Assembly: GCF_009905375.1 (NCBI RefSeq)
Contig: NC_133653.1
Span: forward strand, 97,018,609-97,082,608
Reading direction: 5' to 3'
Source: Apium graveolens
Taxonomy: Eukaryota > Streptophyta > Magnoliopsida > Apiales > Apiaceae
Length of the DNA: 64,000 nt
Positions 34,036 through 46,745 of this stretch are shown here, in pieces. Every line of letters starts with the position of its first letter. The stretch's first letter is position 1. A model generated the notes under the pieces. The model did not search any database and had not been told where the DNA came from. It saw only the letters and a program-made list of their open reading frames with translations. The position numbers and the translations under genes are program-made.

Positions 34036-34569
34036 TGTTGAGAATTGGCCAAGTCGAGAATCAGCACCTGTCTAACAATCAGTATATGATCAACCGTCAG
34101 GATGTGATTATCCGTTGGAAGCTTCATTATCATCTGTTGATATCTACATATGACTATCCGTCAAAACTACAACATATATCCGTTGATCCGCTTATCCTTT
34201 GAGAATGACTTGAATGACAAGTCATAGCTGTGAGATAAATCAGAAGGTGTCGATTTATAAGATCGTAGTTGATTTAGATATGTATTGAAAGTCGTAGATC
34301 TATACTGTAACCTATCTTGTAATTGATAGAGATTGATTATAGTTGTGTAGTATATAATTACAGAATAGGTTATCACATAAGTGTGGAACTCGAGTATTCG
34401 CATAACCTAGCAGCTCTTAAGAATATTGTTCTTGAGAGAGTTTTGTAGCAATTTATTAAAAATCAATATAAACTGTTATTTGATTTATCTATTCTTACTT
34501 TACTTTCATAATACGAATTGTTTAGTAATTGTATACACCCTACTTCAACAATTACTTTACTGGGCAACA
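34036..34569 (+). repeat. 5' LTR of copia D
   Basis: A 534-bp LTR starting TGTTGAGAATTGGCC and ending GGGCAACA, directly before a primer binding site. A motif close to TATCCGTTG or its shortened form recurs about six times in 34080-34200. No TATA box was placed with confidence. The matching 3' LTR was not found, so D is truncated on its right. Confidence 0.75.
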
Positions 34570-34570
34570 A

Positions 34571-34584
34571 GTTGTATCAGAGCG
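34571..34584 (+). other. Primer binding site of copia D
   Basis: GTTGTATCAGAGCG begins one base after the LTR and differs by one base from the common plant copia site (TGGTATCAGAGC, initiator-Met tRNA). Confidence 0.82.
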
Positions 34585-34616
34585 GTCAAATTAACTTTTA
34601 ATTTGAAAAGGTCCAG

Positions 34617-35900
34617 ATGTCTGAAAGTAAGTATGAAAGCATGAAAATTTCCATCCTAAAGAAAGCTGATTACTCTACATGGAGAGTAGAGATGTTGATA
34701 TTTCTGGAAGCCACTGATGATACATATGTTGATATTATAAAAACAAGACCTCCATACCCTATAGAAACTGAGGCTATGACCCCAGATGCTCTTGAACACT
34801 ATGTCAGGAAAGAAAGATCAAAGTGGTCAGATCCTGAAAAGGTTTTAATGCTTAAGGATGCAAAAGTTCGGAATATTCTGCACAATAGTTTGGACAATGT
34901 TATGTCAAACAGAGTAATTTCCTGCAAGACTGCAAAAGAGATATGGGATGCCTTGGAAACACAGTGCCAAGGTATAATGGCAATAAAGAAGAATAAAAGA
35001 GTTGTTCTTGTGCAAGAATATGAGCAATTTGATGCCAAGGCTGATGAGTCAATTACTGACATCTATGATAGATTTCTGACACTGTTGAATGATCTATCAT
35101 CGATTGGAAAATAGTAAAATAGAGAAGAATCAAACACCAAGTTTCTGAGAGCTCTTCCAGAAGATTGGGATACTCAAGCATCAATAATCAGGCATCAATT
35201 TGATCTTGATTTGCTGACTCTAGATGAAGTGTATGGGATACTGAAAACTCATGACTTGGAGATCCAACAAAGGAAGAATAAAAAGGGTCATGAGATGGAG
35301 GTTGTGGCTCTTAATACCGAGACTCATAAAGGCAAGGAAAAGATGAGTTAGAGGTCAAGAAGAAGGAACATAGTGCAAGAGTCATATATTGATAATTCGT
35401 CATATCCTGACACAGATACTGATGAGGATTCTGAGATTGATCTGGATGATCCTCAAGCTGTTGAAATGGTTGCAATGCTGGTTAAAGGCTTTAGAAGGAT
35501 GAGGTTTTCAAAACCACAAATAAGAGGTGGTTTCAACAAAAATTTCTCTGGAGATGGCAAATGCAAGTTCAGAAAGAGTGATGGACAGTACACCAAGGGA
35601 AGGAAGTTTGACAATAAATGTGACTTGTTACAATTGCAATGAAAGGGAACATCTAGCTACTGAGTTCCCCAAGTCAATTGGAAAATCTTTGGTCACAACA
35701 AACACCAATAAAGACTGGATGAACTCATCAGGAACTGACAATGATGATGAATGTTATGCACTCATGGTAACTCATGGAAAGGATGCTTCAGGAACTGATA
35801 AGGTACCTTCAGTTATATTCCCTGTTGATATTGATATTCATGTGATACTCCAAATAATTGTGATCTTGGTTTTCGAGGGAGGTTGTTACATCAAATCCGA
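34617..35900 (+). pseudogene. Copia D gag, broken and truncated
   Basis: The frame starts MSESKYESMKISILKKADYSTWRVEML, the usual start of copia Gag (DUF4219/UBN2 type). The capsid part AKEIWDALETQCQG follows at about residues 105-120. A TAG at 35115-35117 interrupts it; the same frame continues with FLRALPEDWDTQASIIRHQ, another TAG lies near 35350, and it passes through an acidic region into a frameshifted zinc knuckle CYNCNEREHLATEF (last Cys changed to Phe). Similarity fades at about 35880, where gypsy sequence takes over. No pol of this element was found. Confidence 0.82.
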
Positions 35901-36684
35901 CTATATGTAATTGGTTTTTGATTTCATTTAGCTAGTCAACACCTGGTACAATTGATCAATTAAGTAAGTTAATTGGTTAATTTTACTAATTAATGGTCAG
36001 TTAGATGGAAATCGATTCCAATTAGATTAAGTCAAATTTTGATGTGACTTTCAAATCCGAAATCAAAACAATGAGGAATTGGGAAGAAGTAAGGATGCTA
36101 GTAGAATTCAGAAATTGCTGCAAATGTGTGAGTTTTTACTTGGATGAGTAGGCCCTTCATAATGGACAAGAGAAATAAAAAGTGATTTGTATGGACAAGT
36201 GAGAAGAATATTTTCAAGAGCTAAAGGTTTAAGATAAAGCAACGAGAAGAAAGGAAGAAGGGAGATGGAATAAAGTAGAAATTAATAACTACACCAGTAT
36301 GGATTTCATTAGACAGTCAGGGAGATGTTATCATCTGCAACAAAGTTTTATCAAAGGACATCTTGTTTCTGATAATCATACAATAATGATTTGTCAAGTA
36401 TTTCTGTTTTGGGATAAAGTGTGAGATACAGTTTTAATTCAGTTTTTGACTAATGTTGATACTTAGGTTGTTGTTAAATATCAAAAGTGGTATTAGTACA
36501 GATGATTGATGTTTACTTCAGAATGGGATGTTGTGAGCATCAAAGTTCGTATTAATATCTAATTTGATATGACGACAAAATGAATATTAATGTCAAGAGT
36601 TCGGTTTTGAATAAGCTATGAAAATAAAGAACAGAGATAGAAAAGAAAGTGGAATCAAAAGGGTGATAAAGAAATTTTATAAAA
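35901..36684 (+). other. Degenerate stretch between copia D and gypsy E
   Basis: No protein match could be supported here. It is probably eroded gypsy pol (the part upstream of 36685), because recognisable Tekay-like sequence begins immediately after it. The exact D/E junction cannot be placed. Confidence 0.35.
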
Positions 36685-38434
36685 TGCCAGGAAAAGTAAA
36701 CGTAGTAACAGATGCACTAATAAAAAAGGAAATACCGAACGTGTCTACAGTGTCAGAAGAATTATAAAAGGAATTTCAAAAGTTGAAATTGGAAGCCTGA
36801 GTTTGCAAACCTACAATGCAAAGATGTATAGTATGACTTTTCAGCCGGAATTGCTAGAGAAGGTAAAGAAACGTCAAGGGGAAATAATAGATCAAGATAT
36901 TATCGTTAGAATATATATATATATACTCAAAATGATGATCAAAGCATTCCCAGATTTTATTTCAGAATATGGGATTCCACCAGTGACAGAATTAAAGAAT
37001 GGAATTTGACAAGAAGCTCATAACCCAAGATATTCAATCCATCCATGGAGTACCAATATGTATAGAGATTTAGAGGAAAATCGTTGGTGGCCAGATATGA
37101 AGAAAGAAATGGTGGGATAGATTAGCAAATGATACACGTGTCAAGGAGTAAAGGCGGGATATCAAAGACTAGATGGATATATTTTTCCAAGAAACGTCAT
37201 GGTAATGTCACCTGAGAACCAAAAGTGAGGAAAGCATTAATTGTATTATTATTGATAGGTTATATAAACCTGATCATTCTCATTTAGGAATAAACGGTTT
37301 ATCCCATAAGTGGGTTAGTTGCTGCTTAAAGAAATGGTGGTACGTCATCAGATCCAGAAACTAATTGTAGATAATCAATATTGTGTGATTTGAAATTTGA
37401 CAGAAATATTCAGAATATGATAAATTATATCGAACTAGAATGGTATGTACTACTTCTAGATGAACAGATATTAAGTAAAGCGGAACTAAAAAGATAGGAA
37501 TTTGGTTGAACAACGATAACTCAAGAGATCCAAGCTACTCTGAAGGTATGATACAAAACATAGATGGCAAAGGAGACTCTCGGGTAGTATGGCATAAAGA
37601 AAGAATAAACGTTATATATGATTAGACGTCAAGGAACGCATTGTAGTCAATCTCGTATGAGAACTCCTTAGAACCAAAATAAATGATAATATAGGTTAAA
37701 AGTATGCCGGTGATGCCTCCAGGTTAGTGTACTTTCTTTAAAATAATAAGAGATCTTCGCTCGATAAATATCCTCGATTGTGCTTCAAGGAAAATAAAAT
37801 ATGGTGATAAGTCTGTGCGTCAGTCATATTCAGTCGAGATTTTCTCGTTAATTCTTATCTCTGGAGTAATCTCGAGAACATTAGAAATCGAATACGCCAT
37901 GGTTTCAGTATATCATTCGCAGATGGACTAGAAGATTAAGAGAACGATTAAAGAGCCTCGAATGCGATTGGAAGCGATTATAAACTAAGTTAATTGAATA
38001 GAGAAACATGTGGGAATGGGGTTCAATAACCAGTAGCTATTTCCAACGTTCATGAGCACGAATTACTAGAATTGCAAAGAAAAGATAATTAGTAAGAATT
38101 ACGCTGGTCCTTTTGAGACAGTAAAATAGTCAGGATAAGTGTAAGTAAGTTGGTTTCACCGCCACACGTTTAGCAGATTCATATGGTATTTATACGTGTA
38201 TACTCAGGAAAAGTAATTTAGCTCCATTATATATAAAATGAAGACTCGAGTTGAGTTATATGAGCAACGGATGGAATATGATGTCAGGGAGAGGTTGTTA
38301 AGTAATGGTTGATGCTGCGAGTAAAAGTTTATGAAAAGTTGTAAGGTTGAGGAACCAACCCAAGAAAATGGAAGTGAGATACTGGAATGTGTCACTATTT
38401 GATCCTTAGAGTGATTCTGAGGACTGAATCCTTT
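36685..38434 (+). pseudogene. Tekay-like gypsy E pol remnant (RNase H to integrase)
   Basis: Plus-strand fragments follow the chromovirus order. MPGKVNVVTDAL at 36685 is the end of RNase H. YSMTFQPELLEKVKKRQ (36828) and the HPWSTNMYRDLEENRWWPDMKKE segment (37040-37115) are the integrase zinc-binding region. NYAGPFE (about 38098) is the integrase C-terminal barrel. Stops and frameshifts are frequent, so it is an old relic. It ends at the polypurine tract before the LTR at 38450. Confidence 0.75.
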
Positions 38435-38449
38435 TAAGGGGTGGAAAGA
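38435..38449 (+). promoter_or_regulatory. Polypurine tract of gypsy E
   Basis: AAGGGGTGGAAAGA lies immediately upstream of the LTR start TGTAATATCC, as expected for plus-strand priming. Confidence 0.8.
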
Positions 38450-41400
38450 TGTAATATCCGGGATATTGCGTGCAATTATTTTTATCAATAAATAATTTTT
38501 ATATGATTTTTATATGATTTTTATATAATTTTTTGGTGAATTATCTGATGATTGGTGTGGATATGTGAATGCTTATATGTGATACAATATAAGTATGTTA
38601 ATTTTATTATGATCAGAATAAAATATAGATAATTACGGTATTTTTCTGGTAATTTTTGGGCTGTTATATGATTTTATATTGATTTATGAATTTATTAATT
38701 ATTTTCTGAATAATTACAAAATTATTTTATAAAGCCGAGAATCATCCGACTTCAACCGTTTTTACATTTTTACAACCCAAAACTCTTCCGAAAACTCCTT
38801 CCTAACCGAATCTGGTAATTCCGGACATTTTCCGTGTTTTGACTTTTTCAATCTGGAACACGGTTTGACCCGTGCACGGCCCGAAGCACAATTTTCGATA
38901 CGATAATCATTTCGGTGAATCAACAAAACCCGTATTCTCGAAAGAAGGAATATTATTACGTTATTCTTATATATAATGTTTTATAAAAAGCCCGGTTTGG
39001 ATAATTATCCAATACATGTACCAAATCGGATCGTTTCTGCAGTTACTTAGCGGCTAAGTAACTAATTTAACGATCCAAAACGAACCAATATTCCAAAAAT
39101 ATATACAGCCCTTTTATCATTTCATTTTATTCGTATAATCATAATCAGTCAGTAAAACCCCGTAAAATACAGAGAAAATGTCGAATTCATGTCGCGTTCT
39201 TGAGAATCAAACGTACGAACGAAGGCGTTATCGAACTCCGATTCGGGCGTGCAACATATCAAAACGAAGCTCTCGAAAAGTACTTTCATAATCAATCATC
39301 CGTTTTTATGCAGGAATCAAGGTGATTTTCTTATTTATTTAATTAATTTCGAATTATTTGAAAATGAAAATATGAATTTTTGTAAACCTGATTATTTGAT
39401 TGTTTTGATGATTCTATGTGGTTGAACATGTTGTCCTGGTCAATTTGGTATATCATACTACTTTATTTGGATTCCATATCACATAGATATCATGGTTTGA
39501 TTATCAAATTATTGAAATTAGGATTTAGATCGATGAATGTTTTTGATTGGAATTTGGGGGTTTGTGATTGGGGAATTCTGGATGAAACTGAGTATACCAG
39601 AGTCTTTATCTTGTTGAAAGAAATCTATTCGTATAATTAAATCGAATCAATGACCTCAATTTTACTCGCCGGATTCTGGAAACGAGGCCCGCCGCCGGCG
39701 AGCTTCGCTCGCGAATCACGGCCAAGAAACGAGTCTATTAGTGAATTAAACAGCAGAAACGGGTTCCTGGGAAGCCACTCTTTGAATCTGCAGTTCTTGG
39801 AGGAATTCTGTGCAGGTAGAAGACAGCCGGTCTCCGGCCAGTGGCGGCGCGGTGGCCGGAACTGGCGGCAGGGGGGAAGTGTAATTTAACCCCCTATGGT
39901 TTGCAAACTTCCCAATCCTGTATTTCGAATTCAAAACCTTATAAAAACAGGATTGTTGTTTTAAATCTTTTCAAAAATAGTATTTCCTTTTTATATTAAT
40001 TCCATAAAATGGTTTTTAATTATTTAAAATTCCAAAAATCATTTTATTTATTTATTTATAAATTCAAAAATAAATCTGATTTATTTTATTAATTAATTTT
40101 AATTAGTTTTTAATTATTTTAATTAATCAATTAATTTAATGTTAATTGATTAATTAATTTAATTAATTATTAATTGATTTAAAAATTCCGAAAAATAGTT
40201 TCGAGCTTTAAAATATTATTTAAAATTATTTTCAAGGCTCGATAATTATTGTAAAATTATTTTAAAGCCAGATTCGGGTGTTCGGACCCTATTATTTAGT
40301 TATAAAATGATTCGGAGACCTGTTTTAATTCCGAAAAATGTTCAAAAAATCGTATTAAATACCTGGAAAATCATTTTGATCCTGAATCTTCTTTGAAAAA
40401 TTATTTTGATCGAATATCTTGCGTGCTATGTGCTACGTGCTAACTGATTGATGTGTTATATGCCTATGTGGTTAAGGTTTGGTTGTTTTAGTCATAACTT
40501 TTAATCCGTAAATCGGATTTGGGTGAAACGAAGGGTAGATAAAAGCTTATGACGTCTATGTGATGATTAGAATAATATGAGTATGAATAATTGATAGATA
40601 CTTGTGATGCCTAGCAGAGTCAGCGAGGCATAGAAAAGGAAATCAGTGATTGATAAATAGAAGAAAGTCATAGAAAGAAAAGAAAAGTGATTGATGAGTA
40701 AAACTGTTAGATGACAAGTAAAGTGGAAATCGTCGATGATAAGGCAAGTACTCCTGAACCTTCTTCAAGATATATTGCAAATATTTTCAAACTTTCTCAT
40801 AACATGTTGCTAGTATTTGAAATATATCCTGTTTTATATTACAAGCGTTTTAAACTATTCAACCTTAAACCCTGATTCTTATTGATCTTGAGCCATAAGC
40901 CTTATTCTTCATAAACCATTGATTGTTGAATTCTCAGATATGAGCCAAACACATACGATACTACTTCACAAATACATATCTACAAATACTGATTTCTGAT
41001 ATTGAATTGCTTGACATACCAACCCTTATTCCTTGTTTAACAGAAGACCAATTCTTGAAACCCTTGAACCCTTGGTCTTCTACTTTCTGAATCTTTCCCT
41101 GATTGAAAGCCAATCTTTTCGAATTCCCTGTTATGCCTTCATGGTGTTATGAATCACCCTATGCTTCCAGATAAATGTTGTTTATGATTCAGCTTATTGA
41201 TTTACATTGGTTATCATATTGAATTATTTTAGAATTGGATGGTTTTATAAATGTGGACTAGATTCGTGGTCATAATAGGCCAATGTGTGCCTTGGATCCA
41301 GTATATAGAGCAAAGCTGGGAGCCTTGCTTGGGGTTAGTGCGTGACTGATCAGCAGCCTAACCTTGGTTTTTAAAATGAAAAGTGAATATCCAATTCTAA

Positions 41401-41863
41401 TCATTGCTTATTCAGAAACTTGATTCTTCTAAATCATTTCAATTGATTATTGTTTAACCTCATTTATTACTATTATGACTTACTGAGCTAGTTAGCTCAC
41501 TCTTGCAAATCTTTTTATATTTTCAACAGTTGAAAAGGAAATTGTTGGTAACGAGGATTCCCAGTCCAGTGTGTGAGCTAGGATTCCAGGTTAAGTTGAA
41601 TCGAGCTAGCAGGAGCTTTATATTGTAGAGAAGTTATGCAAGATTGTACGAATGATATTATTATCAATTGTACATTGAACTGGTTGGGATTTGGTACGAT
41701 GTAATAAAAGTTAAGGTTGTGGCTTGTTTTCATACTTTAACCTTTTGCGATCCGTGGTTGTGTAAAGAAGGGTCAATGCATATAATAATTTATATACATG
41801 TTTAAATATTGTGGTGTGTGTTGTGAGTCCCAAACTTCTGACCCGGGTTTGGAGGGCGTAACA
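38450..41863 (+). repeat. 3' LTR of Tekay-like gypsy E
   Basis: This 3,414-bp LTR runs TGTAATATCCGGGATA.. to ..GGTTTGGAGGGCGTAACA. Very long LTRs are normal for Tekay/Del elements. It is related to the solo LTR at 58831-62164: both end in a cccgggt(t/c)tggagggcgt(t)aaca-type sequence, and both share stretches around 'caaaacgaagctct' and 'gtgaaacgaa'. Frames inside it (for example 39650-39889) have no supporting signals. Confidence 0.85.
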
Positions 41864-41903
41864 GCCAACCAATTATATTTATAACTGTAGAGTATGTCCT
41901 AAC

Positions 41904-42665
41904 TAGGGGTGAGTAAACCGAAAAATCGAAACCCGATCTAAAAATTGAAAAATCGTACTGAAAATTATCGAAACCGACAAAAATTGAAAAAATCATAACC
42001 CGAATCGAACCGACAGAATTAATTGATAACAATTTCGATTTATATCTATAAACAAACCAAAAAATTCAACCGCTTATATTATTTAAAAATATTTAACATA
42101 TACATTTATTCATATATTTATTTGTTTATCTATTTTATAAAAAAATGATTATATGACACTTATCACATTTAGTATAAAAGAGTTTTAAAACATTTTGCTG
42201 CAGACCTTAGTATAAGATCATAAATTATTTTTGTTTAATAATGCCAATTTTGAAGAGTTGCAGCACTACTAAATCTCGAATACATCATATATGTGGTCTA
42301 TAGATGTTTTGTTTTAGCTTAACTTAAATTTGTATATTCATTCATATTAGTGCTGGATTAATCCATTAATGTGAATCCCTTAATTTAATAATGCTACTTG
42401 TTTATTATCTTATTTTGAATATTTAATTTTCTTGGTATTATATTAAATAATATTTATAAAATTTTCAGAGTTTTACATTAAATAATGAATTTTTTTAAAA
42501 AATTAAAAAGCAGAAAAAAATAGATTAATGATTAACCGAACTGAAAATAATCATTCCAAACGGTTCGGTTACCATGAATAGATAAAAATTGGACTGAACC
42601 AATTTATACGATTCGATAAAGGTTTTCGATAAAAATTGAGCTGAACCAAATTGTGCACACCACTA
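41904..42665. mobile_element. Non-autonomous hAT-type element 3, old
   Basis: This 762-bp insert starts TAGGGGTGAGTAAACCG and ends ..TGTGCACACCACTA, imperfect inverted repeats. Flanking octamers GTCCTAAC (41896-41903) and GCCCAAAC (42666-42673) match at six of eight positions, consistent with a decayed 8-bp duplication. Subterminal CGAAACCGA-type repeats resemble element 1. No coding region. Confidence 0.65.
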
Positions 42666-42673
42666 GCCCAAAC

Positions 42674-43856
42674 GTAGTGGTTGTGTCGGCACTTAGCTTT
42701 GCCTATATGTGTGTGACATCCATTTTCATAAAACGATCTATTTATTTAGAAAATAAAACTGGAGTTATTCGATTATTTTGTTATTATAATCATACTTTTA
42801 TGAGAACTCTTAAAATAGAATATTTTTCCCATTTTTAATCACTTTCTCGGTGTACAGTGGTATGTACCACGACATAGAAGGTCGCAGCAGGATGTGCACT
42901 CTATTGCATATATGTATTCAAATTTAAGTTGTTCTCATTAGGATCATGGCTTTAGTCGGCTCATAGCCAATATTGTCAAACATATTTTGAACACACACAA
43001 TTTTACAACATAATTTACAACATAATTTGGAGAGAAGAAACCACAACGGTTACTTTATTCGATTGATTATATTTTCTCACCGAAGATTTTTATCAAGGCA
43101 GATGCGTATTAATGTACAGGAATTTCTGGTATTCGATTCGTGTTAATATCATGGGATAAGATTTGTTTTATTAACTGTCTAAATTACATGATCAATTTTT
43201 TATTTGTTTGCAAGTGTTATTGTTTATGTAGTGTAACGTTTAGCTATTTGCCTTGTACACGTATACATATAAGATGGGGTCTTTTAGTATACACTCTCTT
43301 CATTATTTTGAATAAAGATAAGGATGTGTATATTATATTATATCCTCCCCAAAACCTGCGATAACGGGATATATTGTGTATTTTTTATTTGAATTATACT
43401 TTTTACGAGGTATAAATAAACATGTGTTATTTAATCACGTTGTACTTCATTTTTCTAATATATTTTTTTCAAACTGTATAAATTTCCAATTCAAAAAGCA
43501 AATAAAATTTAATAAAAAATAAAATAAAATATATCTTGTTTCTTATTTCGTGAAACAAATAGTTAAACAGGGTCATCTTATGAATAGTAATTTTAAATAT
43601 ACTTAAAATATGTGTTTATGGCTAAAAATCGCTTGAAAGGAAAAAGTTATCAAACAATTGTTTAATCTTTTACCTCATCTTCTAATATTCGAATTTCATG
43701 AACGCGTAGCCAACGAGTCATCAATTTTCCGATTTCAAACTCATATTCCAAATTATAATTTTCTAATTGTGCTACCAGTCTAATCTAATGAATTAAAGAA
43801 TGAAATTATCATCCAACTGAGAGCCAACTGAGGTACAGATAACCTACATTTATATA
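42674..43856. other. AT-rich stretch without a recognised gene
   Basis: No gene, element end or strong repeat could be supported in these 1.2 kb. Confidence 0.5.
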
Positions 43857-43861
43857 GATAC

Positions 43862-45179
43862 TGTTATACCCAAAATTTGGCATTGGATTAACTCGGGTCA
43901 AATGCGGGCTAGTTATGGTCCAATTCGGTACTGTGTTGTGAAATTGAAGACGCGTCTAAGCTTTCAGGACGCGTCTACTTGAGAAGGGATATGTTAAGGG
44001 GTGAGAAGAGTGCGTGGTCAGGGAAGGACGCGCCCAGGCTTCATGGACGCGTCAATGTTTATGAAAGTGCTTGCCAGATGAAATCTTATGGTGATGGACG
44101 CTCTAGGACGCGCTTAATTTAGCAAGGATGTGTCGTAGGAGGTGAAACGCTGTGCATGATGGTTTAGAGGAGATGGTGCAAGTTTAATAAGGTTAAGGAC
44201 GCGCCTTAAGTACTAGGACGTGTCCTGTGATTTTGGATGCTATAGGCAACGATTGATGAGGAAGCAGGTTTGGATTTTTGAGGATGAGGACGCCCCCAAT
44301 GGGTTAGGACGCGTCCTGTGTTTGATCTATATACTTTTGATGTTGAATTCAGGACAAAGCTTGCATGGAGAGGGGCAATGGAGGTTATTTTTATTAATGT
44401 ATTTGTTGCAGGTACTCTTTGAAGAATTCCCTCCTCGAGACGGTCAAGGAGGGGGATGTCCGTGAAAAGCTTGAAGGCCTTCAGGGGTATGCCTGATGAC
44501 TGAAGGCCTTCTCCTGTATTCAACGGGTGTCCTCGTTGGGGATGTGGGGTTTACTTTGGTGTGTGCTTTGGGAGCTCTGTTCTTATATTCAACGAGTGTC
44601 CTCGTTGGAGAACTTTGGAGTCATCCTGCACTTTGCACCCAAGAGCTTGGGATCACCTGTCCTGTTATCTGGTGGGTTATCCTCATTCGGGGGACAGGGA
44701 CGCGTCTGGCACTTGGGGTGAACTGTGGCTATACCTGCGTTCGTGAATCAAGGGAGATAGCTGTAGCGGAGTGTTATCCTTGCGCAGGGAGATGCACTAT
44801 CCGTGAAGTCCTACGATTACGGACGAGCCTTGGGCCTTCGCGGTTGGGCCTCATAGTTGGACATTCCTAAAGCTAGCGGAAGAAGGATATTGGATGGGCT
44901 TCTACTGGGCTTAGGAGTAGGAAGTCTAAACTCATTAGACTTCCTGTTCTACGAGAACTACGTCAGGCTTGATCCCTATATAAAGGGTACGTAGGCACAT
45001 TGAGAGGGTAAGAAGTTGAGAGCTGATAAGAGAGCCACCACTTACTCTGATCAATCTCAGCCTAAAACAACCACAATCAACCACACACCGCTTAAGTTTC
45101 CGGCAAAGAACCACCGTCACAGATCTTAGTTCCGGCAAGAAACCTCAATCTTTGTTGTTACCAGATTCCTCCGTCAACA
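43862..45179 (+). repeat. Solo LTR H with 5-bp target duplication
   Basis: This 1,318-bp LTR, TGTTATACCCAAAATTTGG.. to ..CCTCCGTCAACA, is flanked on both sides by GATAC (43857-43861 and 45180-45184). No internal domain is present, so it is the product of LTR-LTR recombination. A TATA box CTATATAAAGG lies at about 44972-44982. Upstream, GGACGCGTCC-like palindromes recur about ten times between 43949 and 44316. Orientation is set by the TATA box. Several 60-125-codon frames inside are not supported as genes. Confidence 0.88.
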
Positions 45180-45184
45180 GATAC

Positions 45185-46129
45185 TTTGGGAGTGTGTAAG
45201 TATGTTGTTTGATAAAAATTGATATGGTTGAAAGGATGGAGTGTATAAATTTGGATGGTGTATGTACTTTGTGGTATACATGTGTATGTATACCTGTATC
45301 CTAAATATTGGTAATTTGGTCATAGTATTAGTTTTAACTCATTATTAAATCCAAGTTTTAAATAATTTGGCTAAAAACTAATTTTATAATAAATTGGTCA
45401 AAACTCGATTTGACTCCGAGTTCTTGAAGTCAAACATGAGTTAGACTTTTTTAATTTTTCATTATTTCATTTTAACTGTCCCAAAAAAAATTCAAACGTG
45501 AAGTTATAAATATATGTGGTTAATTATTAAAAAATATTATTTTTTACAAAAATGATCAATAAACAATGTATATTTGTAATATATTATTTTTAGCGTGTTA
45601 TATTTTTTAATTTGTTATCAGGTTGTTAGTGTGTTATTAAACTAATAGTATTCTTAGATAATTAGATAATTATTTTTTATGGATATATAATTATTGGTAC
45701 TACTAGATAATTATTTTTTTGGTATATACTTATACATTATATAGAAAAAATCTATTACTCTTATATTTCAACTTTTAACTGAAATGAAATGAATTTAACA
45801 CGAGAGGTTGTAAATGAAAAAAATGATATATGATTTGTCATCAGAGTATTTATCCGAATAATCTTTGAGTTTCAAGTACTTATTTTTCTGGAAAAAAAAT
45901 TGAGTCGAACCAATTTTCGGTAATTACAACCTTCGTTATATATATACTTAGTGACCGATGGGGTTCACCAAGCCCCCTTGGAGTTTGGAATATAAAAAGG
46001 ATAGTACCTAATATTTTAGATTAGTAATTAGTAATTGTATTTGTTGTTGAGCCGGTCATTTCCACCTATCTTTATCATGTTGACCAGTGTTCGAGTGTGT
46101 TAATATTATTTGTAGCACGACTGCAGGGT
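45185..46129. other. AT-rich stretch without a recognised gene
   Basis: Nothing could be supported here. It lies between solo LTR H and the hAT transposase relic and may include that element's eroded 5' part. Confidence 0.45.
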
Positions 46130-46745
46130 TGGCACTAAGTGCAAGCAGTACAAGTCATGGCATGAGGCATCCACCATCGAAAGATAATTTATTTTTAAAA
46201 GATATAGAGTGATTTTTAAGGAAAACTAAAGAATTTTTTATGATTTTTAAGATTTGACATGGAATCTTATTTTCTATCAAATCTGTCATCCAGCTTTTAC
46301 AATCTTTTACAATCTGAAGATGGACATTGGAGTCGCTATTACACAATTAAAATGGCTGATTTATTATTTTCAATAGTGTATTGAGCATAATTTCTGAAGA
46401 GGTATGAATAAGGTTAAGAAAAGTGCAACTGAGATTGGGATTGAACCTAAATTTCGTGAGAAATATGTCAAGAAGTGAAGAAAATATTTGGATCAGTGTG
46501 ACGAAAAAGATGTTATTTTCTCAGCTAAAAAATTATTTTAAAGTAAATTATTTCATGTGCTTGCTAGATCATGTCGATACATTAGTTAAATATCCAGGTT
46601 TGAACAATTTCAAATATATAAGCAGACTTTTGGGTTTTTATTTAATTTTTGACATAGTTAAAGTGCTTAGTCGAATAACTTGAAGGCTTCTTGTATGAAT
46701 GTTAAAGAATTTATAAAGAATGTTTTTTCTGATATTAATGAAAGT
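46130..46745 (+). pseudogene. hAT transposase relic, central part
   Basis: Plus-strand fragments in several frames match the hAT (TTF/DUF4371-type) transposase found in many plant genomes. MDIGVAITQLKWLIYYFQ and IGIEPKFREKYVKK lie at about 46320-46475, then LKNYFKVNYFMCLLDHVDT at about 46528-46585 and FGFLFD-like sequence at about 46625-46650. This enzyme cuts and joins hAT elements. Stops and frameshifts make it dead. The C-terminal domain reappears about 2.3 kb downstream (49085-49255). Confidence 0.65.

Noticed and set aside
39650..39934. 79-codon frame with splice-like surroundings
   Set aside because: Inside the 3.4-kb LTR of gypsy E; its GC-rich composition is local and the related LTR at 58831 shows no matching frame.
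44206..44870. Several 60-125-codon frames
   Set aside because: All lie inside solo LTR H, on both strands; coding would be unusual there and no protein family is recognisable.
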